Part shown: positions 21,906 through 33,475 of the stretch, one piece after another
How the letters are laid out: each line of letters begins with the position of its first letter
Position numbering within the stretch: the first letter of the stretch is position 1
NCBI GenBank assembly: GCA_011033025.1
Contig: WFMF01000392.1
Span: forward strand, 62,001 to 126,000
Direction of reading: 5' to 3'
Source: Beroe forskalii
Lineage: Eukaryota; Ctenophora; Nuda; Beroida; Beroidae
DNA length: 64,000 nucleotides
Translations under genes and position numbers: made by a program
Notes under the pieces: generated by a model
What the model was told of the DNA's origin: nothing
Database searches by the model: none
The model's input: the letters and a program-made list of their open reading frames with translations, nothing else

Positions 21906-24122
21906 GTGGGTTACTTTTACTATGGGTATTCGATAATTTGGGCGGACATAATTATGGGCAAAAGGGCCCCCAGTGCCCATGGTATGTCCTACCAATAGTA
22001 GAACAATAATACTGATAGGATAAGTTAGATAATTCTAATTCAGAGATTCCTTGATTTTGGGAATGTGAGAAGGGTTTGGGCGTGTGCGAGTGAAATTAGA
22101 CAAGACAGATAATTATCGTGTGACGTGTGTGTACTGTGTAGAGTGTAGACAGACACTGAACATGCCTACTTTGAGTGTGGAACTACACTTCACCTCCTAT
22201 CAAGATGTCTGCTGAGTTATTAAAACGTCATCTACCCAACTAATACGACGTCACAACTCACACCATATTATATCGCTCATTTCATGACTTTTTCCAAACC
22301 ACGTGAGATATAAAATGTGTGAATATTCATATATTTTCTCGCGGACGTATCATGAACCGTATGAACGAGTAAGTTTGCGTAATACTACCCGCACGTACCT
22401 ACACTGCTATAGGCCGCGTACGAATCTCACTGGCAGCCGTATATGATGTCATCACCACGCATTAAAGTAGCGTATTAATGACGTTACGCTGCGTGTATAT
22501 TCGTGCGGCGTGTAGTTAATGCAGAGCTCCGGGTATAATTATGTGTTCGCACGTTTGTTACTGACAGAGTAGAGTTGTTTGTACTCAGGCTACTATAAGC
22601 GCTGTTCTACGGACACACACGCACTCACTGATAATTGACTGAAAATCATTACTGATTTTACCCGGAGTTATTGTTAGTCGGTCGTGTGTGTGTGTGCGAA
22701 ACTATTTTTAGTAGTTTCATCGAGTAGAACTAGAAAATATACAATTTTATATCATCAGAACCTAGGAATTTGAGTACTTGTATACTAAATTCAGGAAAAA
22801 AGTATTGTGAATTGTACTGCATGATAACTGAAAAGTTTTTATTTTTCAATTTATCAATATTTTTCTAACACATCTAATGCATCCACAATTTCGTACTCAT
22901 AACTTGATTACGTTATTGTCGATGCATTTAATTTAAGTTAATCCTTCAATTTGAAACAACGGTTTTTCAGTTGAATGTTAATTTTCCGCTGGATAATTTA
23001 TTAAATGTGTTGGTACAGTTATACTCAATAACAATGAAACGATGCTCGAACCTGTTGATAAAATCAGTGTTGCTAACAGAAATTGCCATAAAGTTGCTGT
23101 AACTATAACTACAAATTAAGTTGAAGTTTGAGCCAATGATGTGGCGAGATGGACATTCTTGCGATTATGCGATGTATAATTGTGAACAAAATTAAATTTT
23201 GTGGTGGATTGGTCATGGTGGAAAACTTGAAAAGTGCGATCGAAATTCTGAAATTTTGCACAACACCCGTTTCAATGGAATATACTTAGTTTGATACTTT
23301 ATTAGACTTCCTCATGGGCATTGCGTGGTGTATTAGTAATAGTATTACGACGCGCAATTAATGTCCTTTCTAATCCGATGCAAAATCACTGATTAGCGCC
23401 GCAAAAAGTCACAAAGCATTAGCAAGCGCATAACAGAGTGTGCCGAACTCCCACGTGCGCAGCCTTTCATGCGCGGCTCACTGCCTGTCATTGACAACCG
23501 CAGTGAGCCACGCAAAATTACTCCGCGCGCGTAGGAATTCGACATGCCACCGTAATTGTAAAGATATCAAGAAACCACAGTATGAGGTAGCACGAGCAGC
23601 ATCAGCATGAAGATCTCAATTTCAAAATATGTGCCGGCCCTTATGACCAACCGAGATTTTACCGTGCTGCCACTTCTATAGTATTTTACAATTACATAGC
23701 ACCCAATTGCATAATGTAGGAGATCTGCAAAAAATACTTCTCCGTCGATTTTCAATACAGTTACAAATTTCAAGAATTGGTGATATTAAATTCTGGAGTT
23801 ATATCGGAGCTTTCGAACTTTTACTTAAATTTTGAAATGAGCTTTTTTTAATTGAGTTACTTACTTTTAGGCTAAATTTCTGCACTGAATATTTATAATT
23901 ACCAATTATACCTATTGTTTCATTAACACAATATCAAGGAAATTCAAACTTGAGAGTCAATTTTCTTCTTATCACAGTCATTTAAACCTTGGGCCCCCAA
24001 CCTTGAAAAGATATTTTCCGCTATTTAAGTTTTTAACATCCTTCCTAATCCTTCTTTTCGCCCCTTATATAAGTCAGGTCCTTGTCAATCCTTCCCCCAC
24101 CTAACAAAACCTAACTCTGTAG
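21906..24122. other. intron, nothing recognised
   Basis: AT-rich with scattered GC-rich patches (22.4-22.6 and 23.4-23.5 kb). No exon or repeat is identified. Confidence 0.5.
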
Positions 24123-24294
24123 GAGGAGTTGGATAAGGTGAATCCAGCTCTGATCTGTTACCTGTTGGAGTTTGCTGCTGAGCACTGGTACACCCTGACC
24201 TTGTGCTACCACCTGACTACGACCTTCACCCACTCTCACCTTGATTCGTGTGACTTGCGGATCAGTGGTTCCATCACCTCCCTATCATATCCAG
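24123..24294 (+). CDS. optional internal exon, unknown segment
   Basis: The acceptor is aactctgtag|gaggag and the donor is tccag|gtgaga. Only one frame is open (phase 0 in, phase 1 out). It encodes ELDKVNPALICYLLEFAAEH and later LDSCDLRISGSITSLSYP. The incoming phase fits the microexon 19023-19060. The outgoing phase joins the acceptor at 24697 but stops after five codons (GDLHH-TAA). It is therefore either a frame-ending cassette or linked to an exon not recognised here. Confidence 0.5.
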
Positions 24295-24716
24295 GTGAGA
24301 CATACGTTGTACTTCTAGAGACTACTGTGTTACTGTGAGACTCGTTATACAAATATACAGTGTGAGACCCCCGTCCTATATAGTGAGACAAGCTCATCCC
24401 TGCGAGACTGTGTTGTTGAAGTGAGACAGTTCCATCATATTCTGTGAAGTGAGACTGATTCCGATACTCTCTTTGTGTGGAGAAACCCCGCCGCAACCGA
24501 ACTGTGAATTTTACTGAAAGTGCTGTAGCCGCTGCGTATCAGTTTTTGTATCGGACCTTTCGTTTCGAGAAAAAAATAGCAAATCGCACCCAAAATATTT
24601 GGCAATATCTGGGTATATCGGGATACTAGTTCATTGCAATATATCTGGAGACTGCGGCATCTCCCAATTATTGAAGTGGGAATCCAAGGGTTTCAGGTGA
24701 TCTGCACCACTAACAG

Positions 24717-25964
24717 ACCAAAGATCAACCTCCGATGTCGGCCGAAGAGCTCCAAGAAGATCTTATCTCGGAGTTAGAGCTCCAGAACGATGATCTATTT
24801 TACGAGAACCGGGGGCTGCGTCACCAGCTCTCTCTCCTCCGACACCCCTCCTCTTCTTCCTCTTCCTCGCGTTACCAGAGCCACATTGAGGATCTCATGG
24901 CAGAGAACGAGGCACTCCGCAAGGAAGTGGCTGACCTGGATGCCTTGTTCAGGGCGGAGAAACAGGCAATGTTCGATCGGGAGAGTGCCATCCGGCAGCT
25001 GCTCGAACAGTTCGGTATACCGGGGGAGGTGATTGATGAATTCCAGTTCGAGATATCTGATGAGGTTGCTATGCTGAAGGAACGTGTTATCCGATACGAG
25101 GAAGACATTGCTGCTAGAGATCAGATGATCGTCGAACTGGAGAACCTTACCTCGGAACTGAAGCAGAAATACGAAGATTCGTGCAGGGAAACGGACACCA
25201 TTTCCTACGTGCTGAACAAGAAGATCAGCGATTTGGAGGACCGGGTGGTTGAGTGTGATCGGGAAGTGGCCGTGCTGACCCACGAGAAGCTGGCTGCGCA
25301 GGACTCCGAGCGGAAATACAACGAACTGACGGACAAGTACCGGGAGCAGGCACAGCTGAACGACGAACTGAACGACAAACTGACAGCTACTGAGTTTGAT
25401 TTGTATGCCACGGTGGAGAGACTTGATCAGCTGGAGATATCAGACAATAACAGTTCATCATGCGGTACCATCACGACATGTTCGGTGGGTTCCATGACGG
25501 AGTGCAGTGCGGTGACACTGGCTGAATCTGCCGAGCTTGCAGCAGAACTTCAGACTCTGTCAGAAGAGTACGAGACGTGTCAGTGCCAAGTATCTGAGCT
25601 CGTTATAGACAATGCGACTCTCGAGTGCCGTATAACGGAACTAGAACAGAGTCTGTCGTTGTACAGAAACCAAGTCATAACAGCCAAGTCTCGCTCGAAT
25701 AGTGAGACGTCAGATCAGCGGTCTTCAGCTGATCTGGCTGCTGAAATTCGCGAAGTGACGACTGTAAACGGGATTCTGTGTAACCGACTCATTGCGTATG
25801 AAGATCAAATGTTAGATCTATCCGATCAGCTATCAGAGCTCGGTGAGGGTACGGAACTCGTTGCTGACATCAGAGCCATCGCCGGGAAACTCGTGTCGAT
25901 CATCCAAAAACAGGAACCGTTCGTACAACCGCCACCCTATCCCGGTATGAGCTGCATCCCCTGA
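24717..25964 (+). CDS. SLMAP: SLMAP alternative terminal exon E: long coiled coil ending in PPPY
   Basis: One continuous frame. From ATG 24735 it gives 409 residues. From the acceptor cactaacag|accaaa at 24717 it is in phase 0 and fits the microexon donor at 19060, which would extend the SLMAP chain to 1121 residues. It could instead be a separate gene starting at MSAEELQEDLISEL. It is almost wholly coiled coil (for example MLKERVIRYEEDIAARDQMI), has a poly-Ser stretch near residue 40, and ends FVQPPPYPGMSCIP with a PPxY WW-ligand motif. No transmembrane tail. The weak acceptor makes the link to SLMAP tentative; that this is a coding exon is near certain. Confidence 0.85.
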   Translation, partial: TKDQPPMSAEELQEDLISELELQNDDLFYENRGLRHQLSLLRHPSSSSSSSRYQSHIEDLMAENEALRKEVADLDALFRAEKQAMFDRESAIRQLLEQFGIPGEVIDEFQFEISDEVAMLKERVIRYEEDIAARDQMIVELENLTSELKQKYEDSCRETDTISYVLNKKISDLEDRVVECDREVAVLTHEKLAAQDSERKYNELTDKYREQAQLNDELNDKLTATEFDLYATVERLDQLEISDNNSSSCGTITTCSVGSMTECSAVTLAESAELAAELQTLSEEYETCQCQVSELVIDNATLECRITELEQSLSLYRNQVITAKSRSNSETSDQRSSADLAAEIREVTTVNGILCNRLIAYEDQMLDLSDQLSELGEGTELVADIRAIAGKLVSIIQKQEPFVQPPPYPGMSCIP

Positions 25965-26407
25965 TTAACTTGCTGATCCCGCATGCTGTGAAACACCCTC
26001 ACAAGCCCCCAATCTACTCCTGATTCATGTGCACCGAGGTGATTGTGCGCACCGAGGTGATTGTGTGCACCGTGTGTGTAACTGTGATCATGCGCATTGT
26101 GTGAGATGCGCACAGTGTGAATGTACTGCGCGTATATTGAAGTGTGCACACTAACTTGACTGTGATTTGGGATTGTACTTGTACCACGTGCTTGTGTGCC
26201 GCGCGCGCGTTGTTTACCGCATGATTTGTGTATTTGAACCCGTGGCCGTGAAGCGATATGGTGAAATGGAAGATTCAGTGACAATATATACGTGAGGTAG
26301 CTTCGTCAAAGAGAATCTATCAGTTCCTTACACTCTCTATAACGCACACTCTAGCTGCATGTCGAGAAAGGAGGGAGCTGCCGGGAGACTTGTGATTGAT
26401 TGCTTTC

Positions 26408-26413
26408 AATAAA
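26408..26413 (+). terminator. polyadenylation signal after terminal exon E
   Basis: AATAAA in GCTTTCAATAAAAACCG, 444 bases after the TGA. It marks the likely 3' end of the SLMAP locus. Confidence 0.6.
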
Positions 26414-26429
26414 AACCGATCTTATATGT

Positions 26430-27606
26430 ATTATTATTTATTATGAGCCTTTTATATGATATATAAATGTTCATACATATTCCTTTTTGTAAAATTTATA
26501 TAAATTTATATCGTCTTCTCACGCTTTAACTGCTTCCGTGAACTCTTGAAATGTCCTTGAGTAATTATTACCGTTATATAGCTATATATCCGAATGAATA
26601 TTTGAGCTTAGGAAGAATAAATCTGATTTACGATCAATATGATGGAAACATTCTCGTGGGGCTTATCGCCTAATATAATGTAATTCATACTTGTTTCTCG
26701 TTCGATTTCGAGGCTGCTGATCTCAAAGCATGAAATTGGGGAATTTGCTCTATTTTTTCTTTATATGGGGAATTTGTTGTCATAAAACTGTACATACTTT
26801 TGCTAAATTTCAATCCAATATTATCTATCTGTAATCTTCAAGATGAGTGAACCGCGGCTTAATACAAATGAAAGTAAAATATCATGTGGATTACCAGTTT
26901 GAAACTCGTGACAATTCTGCTGAGTTTTCAATGATTCATTAAATTCTGGTGACCCTCATTAAAAATTCCATGTTTCTACGCAGTACCAAGTCATAGTGTT
27001 TCCAGACACCACGTTTGAATTCAACCTATTGTCTATATTACCTTGCTCTTTCTGATCGGAACAACGTCAATTGTATGAGTATTGGAGCGTGTCAGAGTCT
27101 GTATGGTGTGCCTGTACCCCATTTTGCCAATTACAATGTAGAACTAGAATGGAGACGAATTTAGGCTATATTTGGTCAACTGCTACACAATCATGTTGTC
27201 TAGAATTTGTGATTGTAGTTAGTTTTTTGTTGTGTCTACCTGCATCTTCCTTGATACGAAAATATTCCCTGTCCGTGTCATTGTTTAAGTCCTAAATTTT
27301 CGGAGGTGAATATGCCTGTTACCGGCCTATATGCTTATATATGATATCTGTAAAATCAGATACATGGACCCGCGCCCATCGGGTCTATTTCGGATACTTC
27401 ATGACAGCATAGCTCGAGGGATGTATCCGCAGCCGTTGGTATATGGACCCGATCAGGCAAGTATCTATTAGCATTACAGACACCGATAAAAAGGTCAGAG
27501 GTGTCTATATCATGATTAACCTTGCATTGATAACGGTTGATGTTAAATCGTGATAGGTTGTACTAATTCAATAAGTTTAAATTTAAACTTAATGCCATGT
27601 ATTAAA
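26430..27606. other. intergenic, nothing recognised
   Basis: AT-rich sequence between the SLMAP locus and the fold-back element. No exon, RNA gene or known repeat is seen. Confidence 0.5.
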
Positions 27607-28125
27607 CTTAGACCTGTTCTAGACAGGAGCTCCAAAGAGCTATTGCTCGAACAATTGTTCGGGCAAGCGTTACTTTCTAGACAGGATGACCCTTCACGCT
27701 TACCCGAGCAATCATTGGATTCGAAAATCTTTCTAGACAGGGTTGCTCGAGCTATAGCTCCTGTCAGCGCATCTCTAATATCACGTGCATAAGGAAGGTA
27801 TAATGTTACAATAAAAAACAGATATTGCGTCACTGCAACAGCTATGAATCAGCTTCCTATTTCTCGTTCTGTCATGATACGATCCACGTGACACGGTCAC
27901 GTGTATCAGTGAGAGAGCTATTGCCCGGGTAAGAGTGCTTTCTAGACAGGAATGATTGCCCGAGCTATTGCTCGAGCAATTGCCCGGGTAATACCTCCAA
28001 CTATTACCCGAGCTATTGCTCGAGCAATAGCTCGGGCAAGCGAAAAACCCCATTCTAGACAGGCTTGCTCGAGCAATTGCTCGAGCGATAGCTCCTCAAA
28101 ATTCCCTGTCTAGAACGGGTCTTAG
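27607..28125. mobile_element. fold-back element of TCTAGACAGG and CTCGAGC palindromes
   Basis: The ends are inverted (CTTAGACCTGTTCTAGACAG on the left, CTAAGACCCGTTCTAGACAG on the complement of the right). Inside are six copies of TTCTAGACAGG and many perfect palindromes such as GCTCGAGCAATTGCTCGAGC. The centre (about 27785-27900) is unique AT-rich sequence. No coding capacity. Confidence 0.75.
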
Positions 28126-28775
28126 TACTCTACGGCAAGACGTTGAGTCCACGCGTCTGTGTATGTTACAGTATATCTAACGCAATAATTACCGGGTAGA
28201 GAGTGTCATAATTCGGATAGTAACACGGTAACTCATATTTCTAATAGTAATAGCTTTAGGGTTGCACTTCACAGTTTCACCTCCAAATCACCCCAAATAA
28301 CCTCCAGTCTATAATTTCGGCGGTCGTTCAAGTTTACCACTCACCAATTCAAAGCAGTAGGTCCCACCCAATCCCTGTCATTCGCAGTTCACACTTCGCA
28401 ATACCTAGGCTATACACAGTGTGTACTCCGTAATCACACTCTCTTTCTCCCTCTTCGCCAGTGAGTTTAGTATCCTTTGAGCGTGTGTGTCATTGACTTC
28501 TTGACCATCTAGCTATACACACACATACACCTCTATTGTCAAACTCCACTTTCACCACCATCTGCTTTGACCACACCTACCACTCCACCTCTTGCTTCAT
28601 CTCCAGCCCCTCTCCTCTTTCTCCCTCCCCCTCTCTCCACTCTACTCCTCTACACCCCTCACTCTGAAGTCTCCACTCTTTTCCCCGTCTCCACTCTTTC
28701 CTCCGTCTCCACTCTTTTCTCCGTCTCCACTCTTTCCTCCGTCTCCACTCTACACCCCTCTGCACTCTGAACGCT
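28126..28775. other. 5' flank of exon module A1
   Basis: Contains a pyrimidine-rich stretch (28500-28770) with an 18-bp minisatellite at about 28669-28755 (GTCTCCACTCTTTCCTCC units). It probably holds the promoter or 5' leader of the module. No TATA box is called. Confidence 0.45.
28669..28755. repeat. pyrimidine minisatellite, 18-bp unit
   Basis: About five units of GTCTCCACTCTTTCCTCC. Three open frames through it come from the absence of stops in this repeat. Confidence 0.85.
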
Positions 28776-28933
28776 ATGCTGGTTGATGACATGCTAACTG
28801 AGCTGGATATCGTGTTTAACTCCATGGAGTTGGAGTCCATTCTCTGTGAGATTGAGATAACTGCTCTTGAGATGAGACTCGTGAACACACGGGATAGTCA
28901 GATCGTCGCTAAACAGGGCAACAGTAAAAGGAA
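28776..28933 (+). CDS. exon module A1: acidic amphipathic helix
   Basis: Starts at ATG 28776 (MLVDDMLTELDIVFNSMELE), continues SILCEIEITALEMRL, and ends at aggaa|gtgagt in phase 2. The upstream in-frame stop is at the TGA in CACTCTGAAGT. It matches the core of module A2 (FDILFNSMKLESTMCDIEIS) with the same donor phase, showing common descent. No known family is recognised. The start is the first in-frame ATG of the conserved segment. Confidence 0.7.
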
Positions 28934-29265
28934 GTGAGTGCAACAAATCACAAACTGTTGTTTTATCAATTAAACAATTGGCAATATCACTTCATTCATC
29001 AAGACTTGGTCGAATTGATGAAGCGACTAGCTGATTTCAGTTCTTTCATTGGTTCGGTACGTGGTAGCTATTCAATTCCCATCTATACCTGCTCAATCTA
29101 ATACACACTTGCATTCATCGATCCATCTCGTCACCCTTCTTTTCAGTAACCACATCACCCGACTTGACGACTTGTACTATTCCAATGAGGCCTCATGTTC
29201 CTCTGATGCACAGTTGTCACATTCAATCATTTTCTGTAAACCATTCTGGCCTGCCCCTTGTCACC

Positions 29266-29425
29266 TCGTCCCATCCATCACACCCCCGGGCCCCGTTGTC
29301 ACCTTGTCTCAACCCACACCCATGTTCTTCTGACGCCGTTGTCACCTTGTCTCATCCCACACTCATGTTCTGACGCCGTTGTCACCTTGTCTCATCCCAC
29401 ACTCATGTTCTGACGCCGTTGTCAG
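29266..29425. repeat. minisatellite, about 38-bp unit, forming the acceptor of exon B1
   Basis: Three to four units containing GCCGTTGTCACCTTGTCTCA and CCCACACTCATGTTCTGAC. The final unit changes GTTGTCAC to GTTGTCAG, which is the splice acceptor of exon 29426. Confidence 0.8.
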
Positions 29426-29517
29426 ATCCCCCAGAAAGCAGTGTCGTTTGGAGTGTCCGTTTTGTGCCGCTATCATCTCAGTTCTTCTGTTTGATAACAC
29501 CTCTCAGACCTGCCAAG
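29426..29517 (+). CDS. exon module B1: CPFCAA segment
   Basis: The acceptor is gttgtcag|atcccc and the donor is ccaag|gtgagt. Phase 2 in, phase 1 out. It encodes SPRKQCRLECPFCAAIISVL and then LFDNTSQTCQ. The CxxC pair followed by a hydrophobic run matches module B2 (CPSCAAMFTSVS). Cysteines could bind metal or be lipidated (inference). The next exon is not identified nearby; the phase fits exon 58993. Confidence 0.65.
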
Positions 29518-30944
29518 GTGAGTTCTCGTAAAATATTTGACTGCTGAAATCATTATTCCAGCATTACTTTCATAGGTATATCTTGAATATGATAGTACAA
29601 TTATTGAGTGTCAGGACATACAGAAATGAGAATGATTCTGATATTTCCTAGTCGCACGCGGTGCTGTGTTCAAATAAAATCGGTAAGTATGTCGCGTAAG
29701 TACAGATGACGTAGGTATATACGAATCAGGAAATTCGAGAGTCACTCGCATATTTCGCAACACGTCCTGTCTCACTGCATGAATCCCCAGAGGAGTTGAC
29801 CTCGGTGACTTGGTGAGGTGAACTCGGTAGTGGAAGTTTTATCGGAATTCGGGGGTCCCAATAAATCCAATATTGATTCAGGTGTACAGGGGTTCAGGGA
29901 TATGAAATTTCACACATTTGAAGTCAGTACCTAGATAAGAGTCCTCCTCACTTTCTCATATTCTCAGACATCCTTTTGATAATTTATGAACTTTTCAATT
30001 GGTCAACGTTTCTTTTAATCATTGAAATCTAATGTTCAATTATCATTTTCATTCAATCGTTGTAGAATCACTAAATCGTTGTAGAATCGATGTACAATCT
30101 TACAATGCATCCAATCTAATATCGTTTTATGCTCCCAATTCAATAATTCCCAGCTACTTTTCTCAGTTCAATATACCGATAGCTGGCTAATAGGATTGAG
30201 ACAGCTAAACTGCGGTGATTATTGATGACATTGACAGCGTTTAAATGATTTCATGCCATTCTCATCATAAACGAACGCTGTTAGATTTTATATTTTAAAA
30301 GTTTAAAGCTCCTCTTTAAATACGAAAGAATCATAGTTCTAGTTCGCGCCCATTTCAGACGCACAATTCTCGTTTTCGTGCAAGTTAAGGATTGTCATTA
30401 GCAGTTCTGAAGAGACTGACTAAAGCTAACGAGCTGTGTGGTTGGAATGACCGTTCTTGCCAGGAATTACGGAATTTTCGTCGTTTTAACGCGTCTCCAG
30501 GTCTTCACGTTGGAAGTGCTTCATGCTGATTTCCAAAACCACGATTTAAAATCGTTTCACTAATATAGGTACCATTTGGTGCACCATATATTTTCAAATA
30601 TCCTGTACTTTGCGCCATGAAATCTCCATTCGCCACCCAAGTTCGGGGTATTCAATCCCAGGTGTTGTAACTTGATCCGATACCCTCTATTGATAGCCCA
30701 GTACCTTCCATGATTGTTTGGCCTGGTCCAGCATTGGGATAATGCGATTTGATAATTAACTCGGAGTGAAATACTGTACACTGATGCGATTACGTGTGTA
30801 AGCGAAGCTTGGCATTGCAACAAGAGAGCAGAGTGATGAGAATATTGTGAATGTAATTGTACGGATGTGTGTATGTATTTCATCATGTTTTTCTCTCTTG
30901 GTGTGATGATTCTTCCTCCTGCGTTTCCATGATCCGTGCCGCTC
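29518..30944. other. intron or intergenic, nothing recognised
   Basis: AT-rich sequence between the two modules. No exon is recognised; a minus-strand open frame at 30560-30946 lacks splice or homology support. Confidence 0.5.
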
Positions 30945-31549
30945 ATGATCCTAGATCATCCGCTCTTGGGAGGTAGTAGTCAGGTATCAGCTGGGGTCGG
31001 GGGATACCTCCCCCCTCCCCAAGCTTGGGTTGGGGGCTCGCTCCCCCCTCCCCGAGATGATGTCAAAGAAACTCCGATAGCTGCTGCAGGACGATCCTCA
31101 TCTGCTCCTCCCTCGGAGTGGTCTCCCATTCCCTCCTCCGAACGTCCACATGGCTCCCCTCAGCCCACTTCTTCTCGGCCCAATTCTTCTCGGACCACTT
31201 CTTTTCAACCTGCTAATTCGCAACCCACTTCCTTGCAACCCGGCTCCTCTAGTCAACCTACTACGTACTCACAAGTTGATCGTTACGCAGACTCAGACGT
31301 TTTAGAGTACCTTGAGTATCTTGGCGATGAAATCATCGAAGAATTCGATATCCTGTTCAATTCTATGAAGCTGGAATCAACCATGTGTGACATTGAGATA
31401 TCAGCTATGAATCTGGGTCTCCTGGATTTCGATGAGGAAGCTGAGAATTTCTTCATATTTGATGAGGATGAAGACTTCCTCTTTACTGAGCAGGGCAATG
31501 ACTCCATGTCATATGAAATGGATGACCTCCTGGACCAAGTTGAAATAAG
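30945..31549 (+). CDS. exon module A2: Pro/Ser/Thr-rich region plus acidic helix
   Basis: ATG 30945 (MILDHPLLGG) follows an in-frame TGA at 30930. An internal acceptor at atcctag|atcatc is the alternative. It encodes GGYLPPPQAWVGGSLPPP, a low-complexity region with repeated QPTS/SQPT, then EYLGDEIIEEFDILFNSMKL, TMCDIEISAMNLGLL, an Asp/Glu/Phe-rich stretch and MDDLLDQVEIR. The donor aataag|gttaga gives phase 2. The FNSMKLES core is shared with A1. The protein looks disordered apart from the helix. No known family is recognised. Confidence 0.75.
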
Positions 31550-31855
31550 GTTAGAATTTAAGTCGAAGCAATCATCATTTTTGTCGCATCAGAGATCTTT
31601 CATTTTTGTCAAAGGTAACCGCGCAACCATGTATTCCCTGCTAATTTTACGATCACTGCATGATTCAAAACTTCAAAATCTTCAGCAAGTTCTTTCTTCG
31701 GCCAACGTCATCTATCATGAACCTTTCCCAACTCATGAAAGTTCTGAGATATTATATCTCTTTTAACCCCTTTCTTTACCCACTCCCACCTCCTTCCCTT
31801 CCACTAGTCTAACTTCCCTCCCTGCTCATTCCCTGACCTCCCACCACTTTGTCAG

Positions 31856-31935
31856 AACTCTGTGTCCGTCGTGTGCTGCTATGTTTACATCTGTCTCCAT
31901 GGTGATGTATGGCAACACTCTACTTTTCTCTGTCG
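31856..31935 (+). CDS. exon module B2: CPSCAA segment
   Basis: The acceptor is ctttgtcag|aactct and the donor is gtcg|gtaaga. Phase 2 in, phase 1 out, as in B1. It encodes TLCPSCAAMFTSVSMVMYGN, then TLLFSV. The conserved C-P-x-C-A-A motif, the phases and the position after a conserved A exon make a paralogue of B1 the best reading. Confidence 0.67.
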
Positions 31936-33242
31936 GTAAGAACCATACTTACAATTTTTAACACACGATGCATGATAATGTGAGTGATGATAATTTGAGT
32001 GGACCGTGTGCTATTGAAGTATTGACACGTTCTCGTAAATACCATGGAATAATATGGTAATTGGAAAATGGTCGACTCATTCCCCTCCACAGTCCATCGT
32101 GTGCAGCGGCGAACTTGTTCTCCGGGGACCGGGACCAGAGTTTTATTTCTATAAGTTGATCTTCAGATCTTCATTTTGCAAACGCGATCATCGCGCCATT
32201 AACAATTTAACGTGATAATTAGTTGCTCGATAAAGACGCGCAAATTTACTGTTCGCGCGTCGACTTACTTGTTACTGTATTATGTAAATTTTATCGAATT
32301 TATCAAACTCTCCGTCTTTGAACAATCTGCACACACTTGCATACTATGGGGTTAAAAGTGGCGTGCAACAGCTAACTGCGAACCAGCTGCTGGGCATACG
32401 TGGAGTCCAACATGAGGGCGATAGCAGTGTGATGCTGGCATACTACTGGTATCCGGCATAATATCGATACATTTACCACACCAATTCATGTCACACTCAT
32501 AACAACAATCATACATAACTTGATGAAACATCAGTAGAGGTACACACTCGCAAACATACACTTTGTGTCACGCAACGTATTTACGTCATATTTAGGAAGT
32601 TCGGATTTGGCACGATAATGATAAAATAACCAGATGTCAAATATTTAATCCAACATGACAAGACCTAGTAGTAGTAGAGCTGTAGGATTCAGAGCACACA
32701 TATTTTCCTAATTTCATATTCGATTTCGCCGGCTGTAATTACATAATTGCCAACTTATCACAAAATTATCATGTTTGTATGTTTGATTCGCGCCATTTTG
32801 TTCGTTCGACACACATTCCTGCCAGCAAAGTAAACCTCGTCAACTCACAATTCTTCCCACGGAACTCTCCTAGTACTACAATTTGGAGCTGAAGAACAGT
32901 CTTCCTCTGCAACACGTAGGATTTGCCATTTTCATTGGTGCTTCACAGTTCACCCCACCCTGGTCTGTCTATGACTGCTTATCATCGGTAAATATCAGTG
33001 GCCTCTTTGTATTCCACTTCGAGTTTGTTCGATTGAACAAAGTATCATCCTGCATTGGTGAGCTGAATTATGAATAGTTTATCCCCTATTTTCTGTTGAA
33101 CGCTGGGACTTACCGTTCTTCAATTTTTGACGATGTATTAAAATTTTGATAACTGTCCATAATTGAGCTGCAGCTCAATTATTAGAAGTCAAACAGCAAT
33201 CACTGGATGTTCGTTTTCACTGGGCACGATCAAAAATTCATT
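31936..33242. other. no gene recognised; holds one copy of a diverged dispersed repeat
   Basis: At about 32922-33060 the sequence CACGTAGGAT...GACTGCTTATCAT resembles 45187-45325 in the same orientation. Nothing else is identified. Confidence 0.45.
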
Positions 33243-33475
33243 GTATACATTAGGTACACAGTACATTGAGACGCTATACATTAGGTACACAGTTAATTGA
33301 GACGCTATAGATTAGGTACGCAGTACATTGGAACACTGTTTACATTAGGTACACAGTACATTGGAACACTGTTTACATTAGGTACACAGTACATTGGAAC
33401 ACTGTATACATTAGGTACGCAGTACTTTAACCTTGTAACATTGAATAAATCAGGTACGCAGTACACAAGCGGTAG
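33243..33475. repeat. minisatellite, about 33-bp unit
   Basis: Units contain TTAGGTACACAGTACATTGG and AACACTGTTTACA. About six imperfect copies. Open frames on both strands are due to the repeat. Confidence 0.87.

Noticed and set aside
24795-25283. 162-codon minus-strand frame
   Set aside because: Antisense shadow of the coiled-coil exon; no similarity or splice sites.
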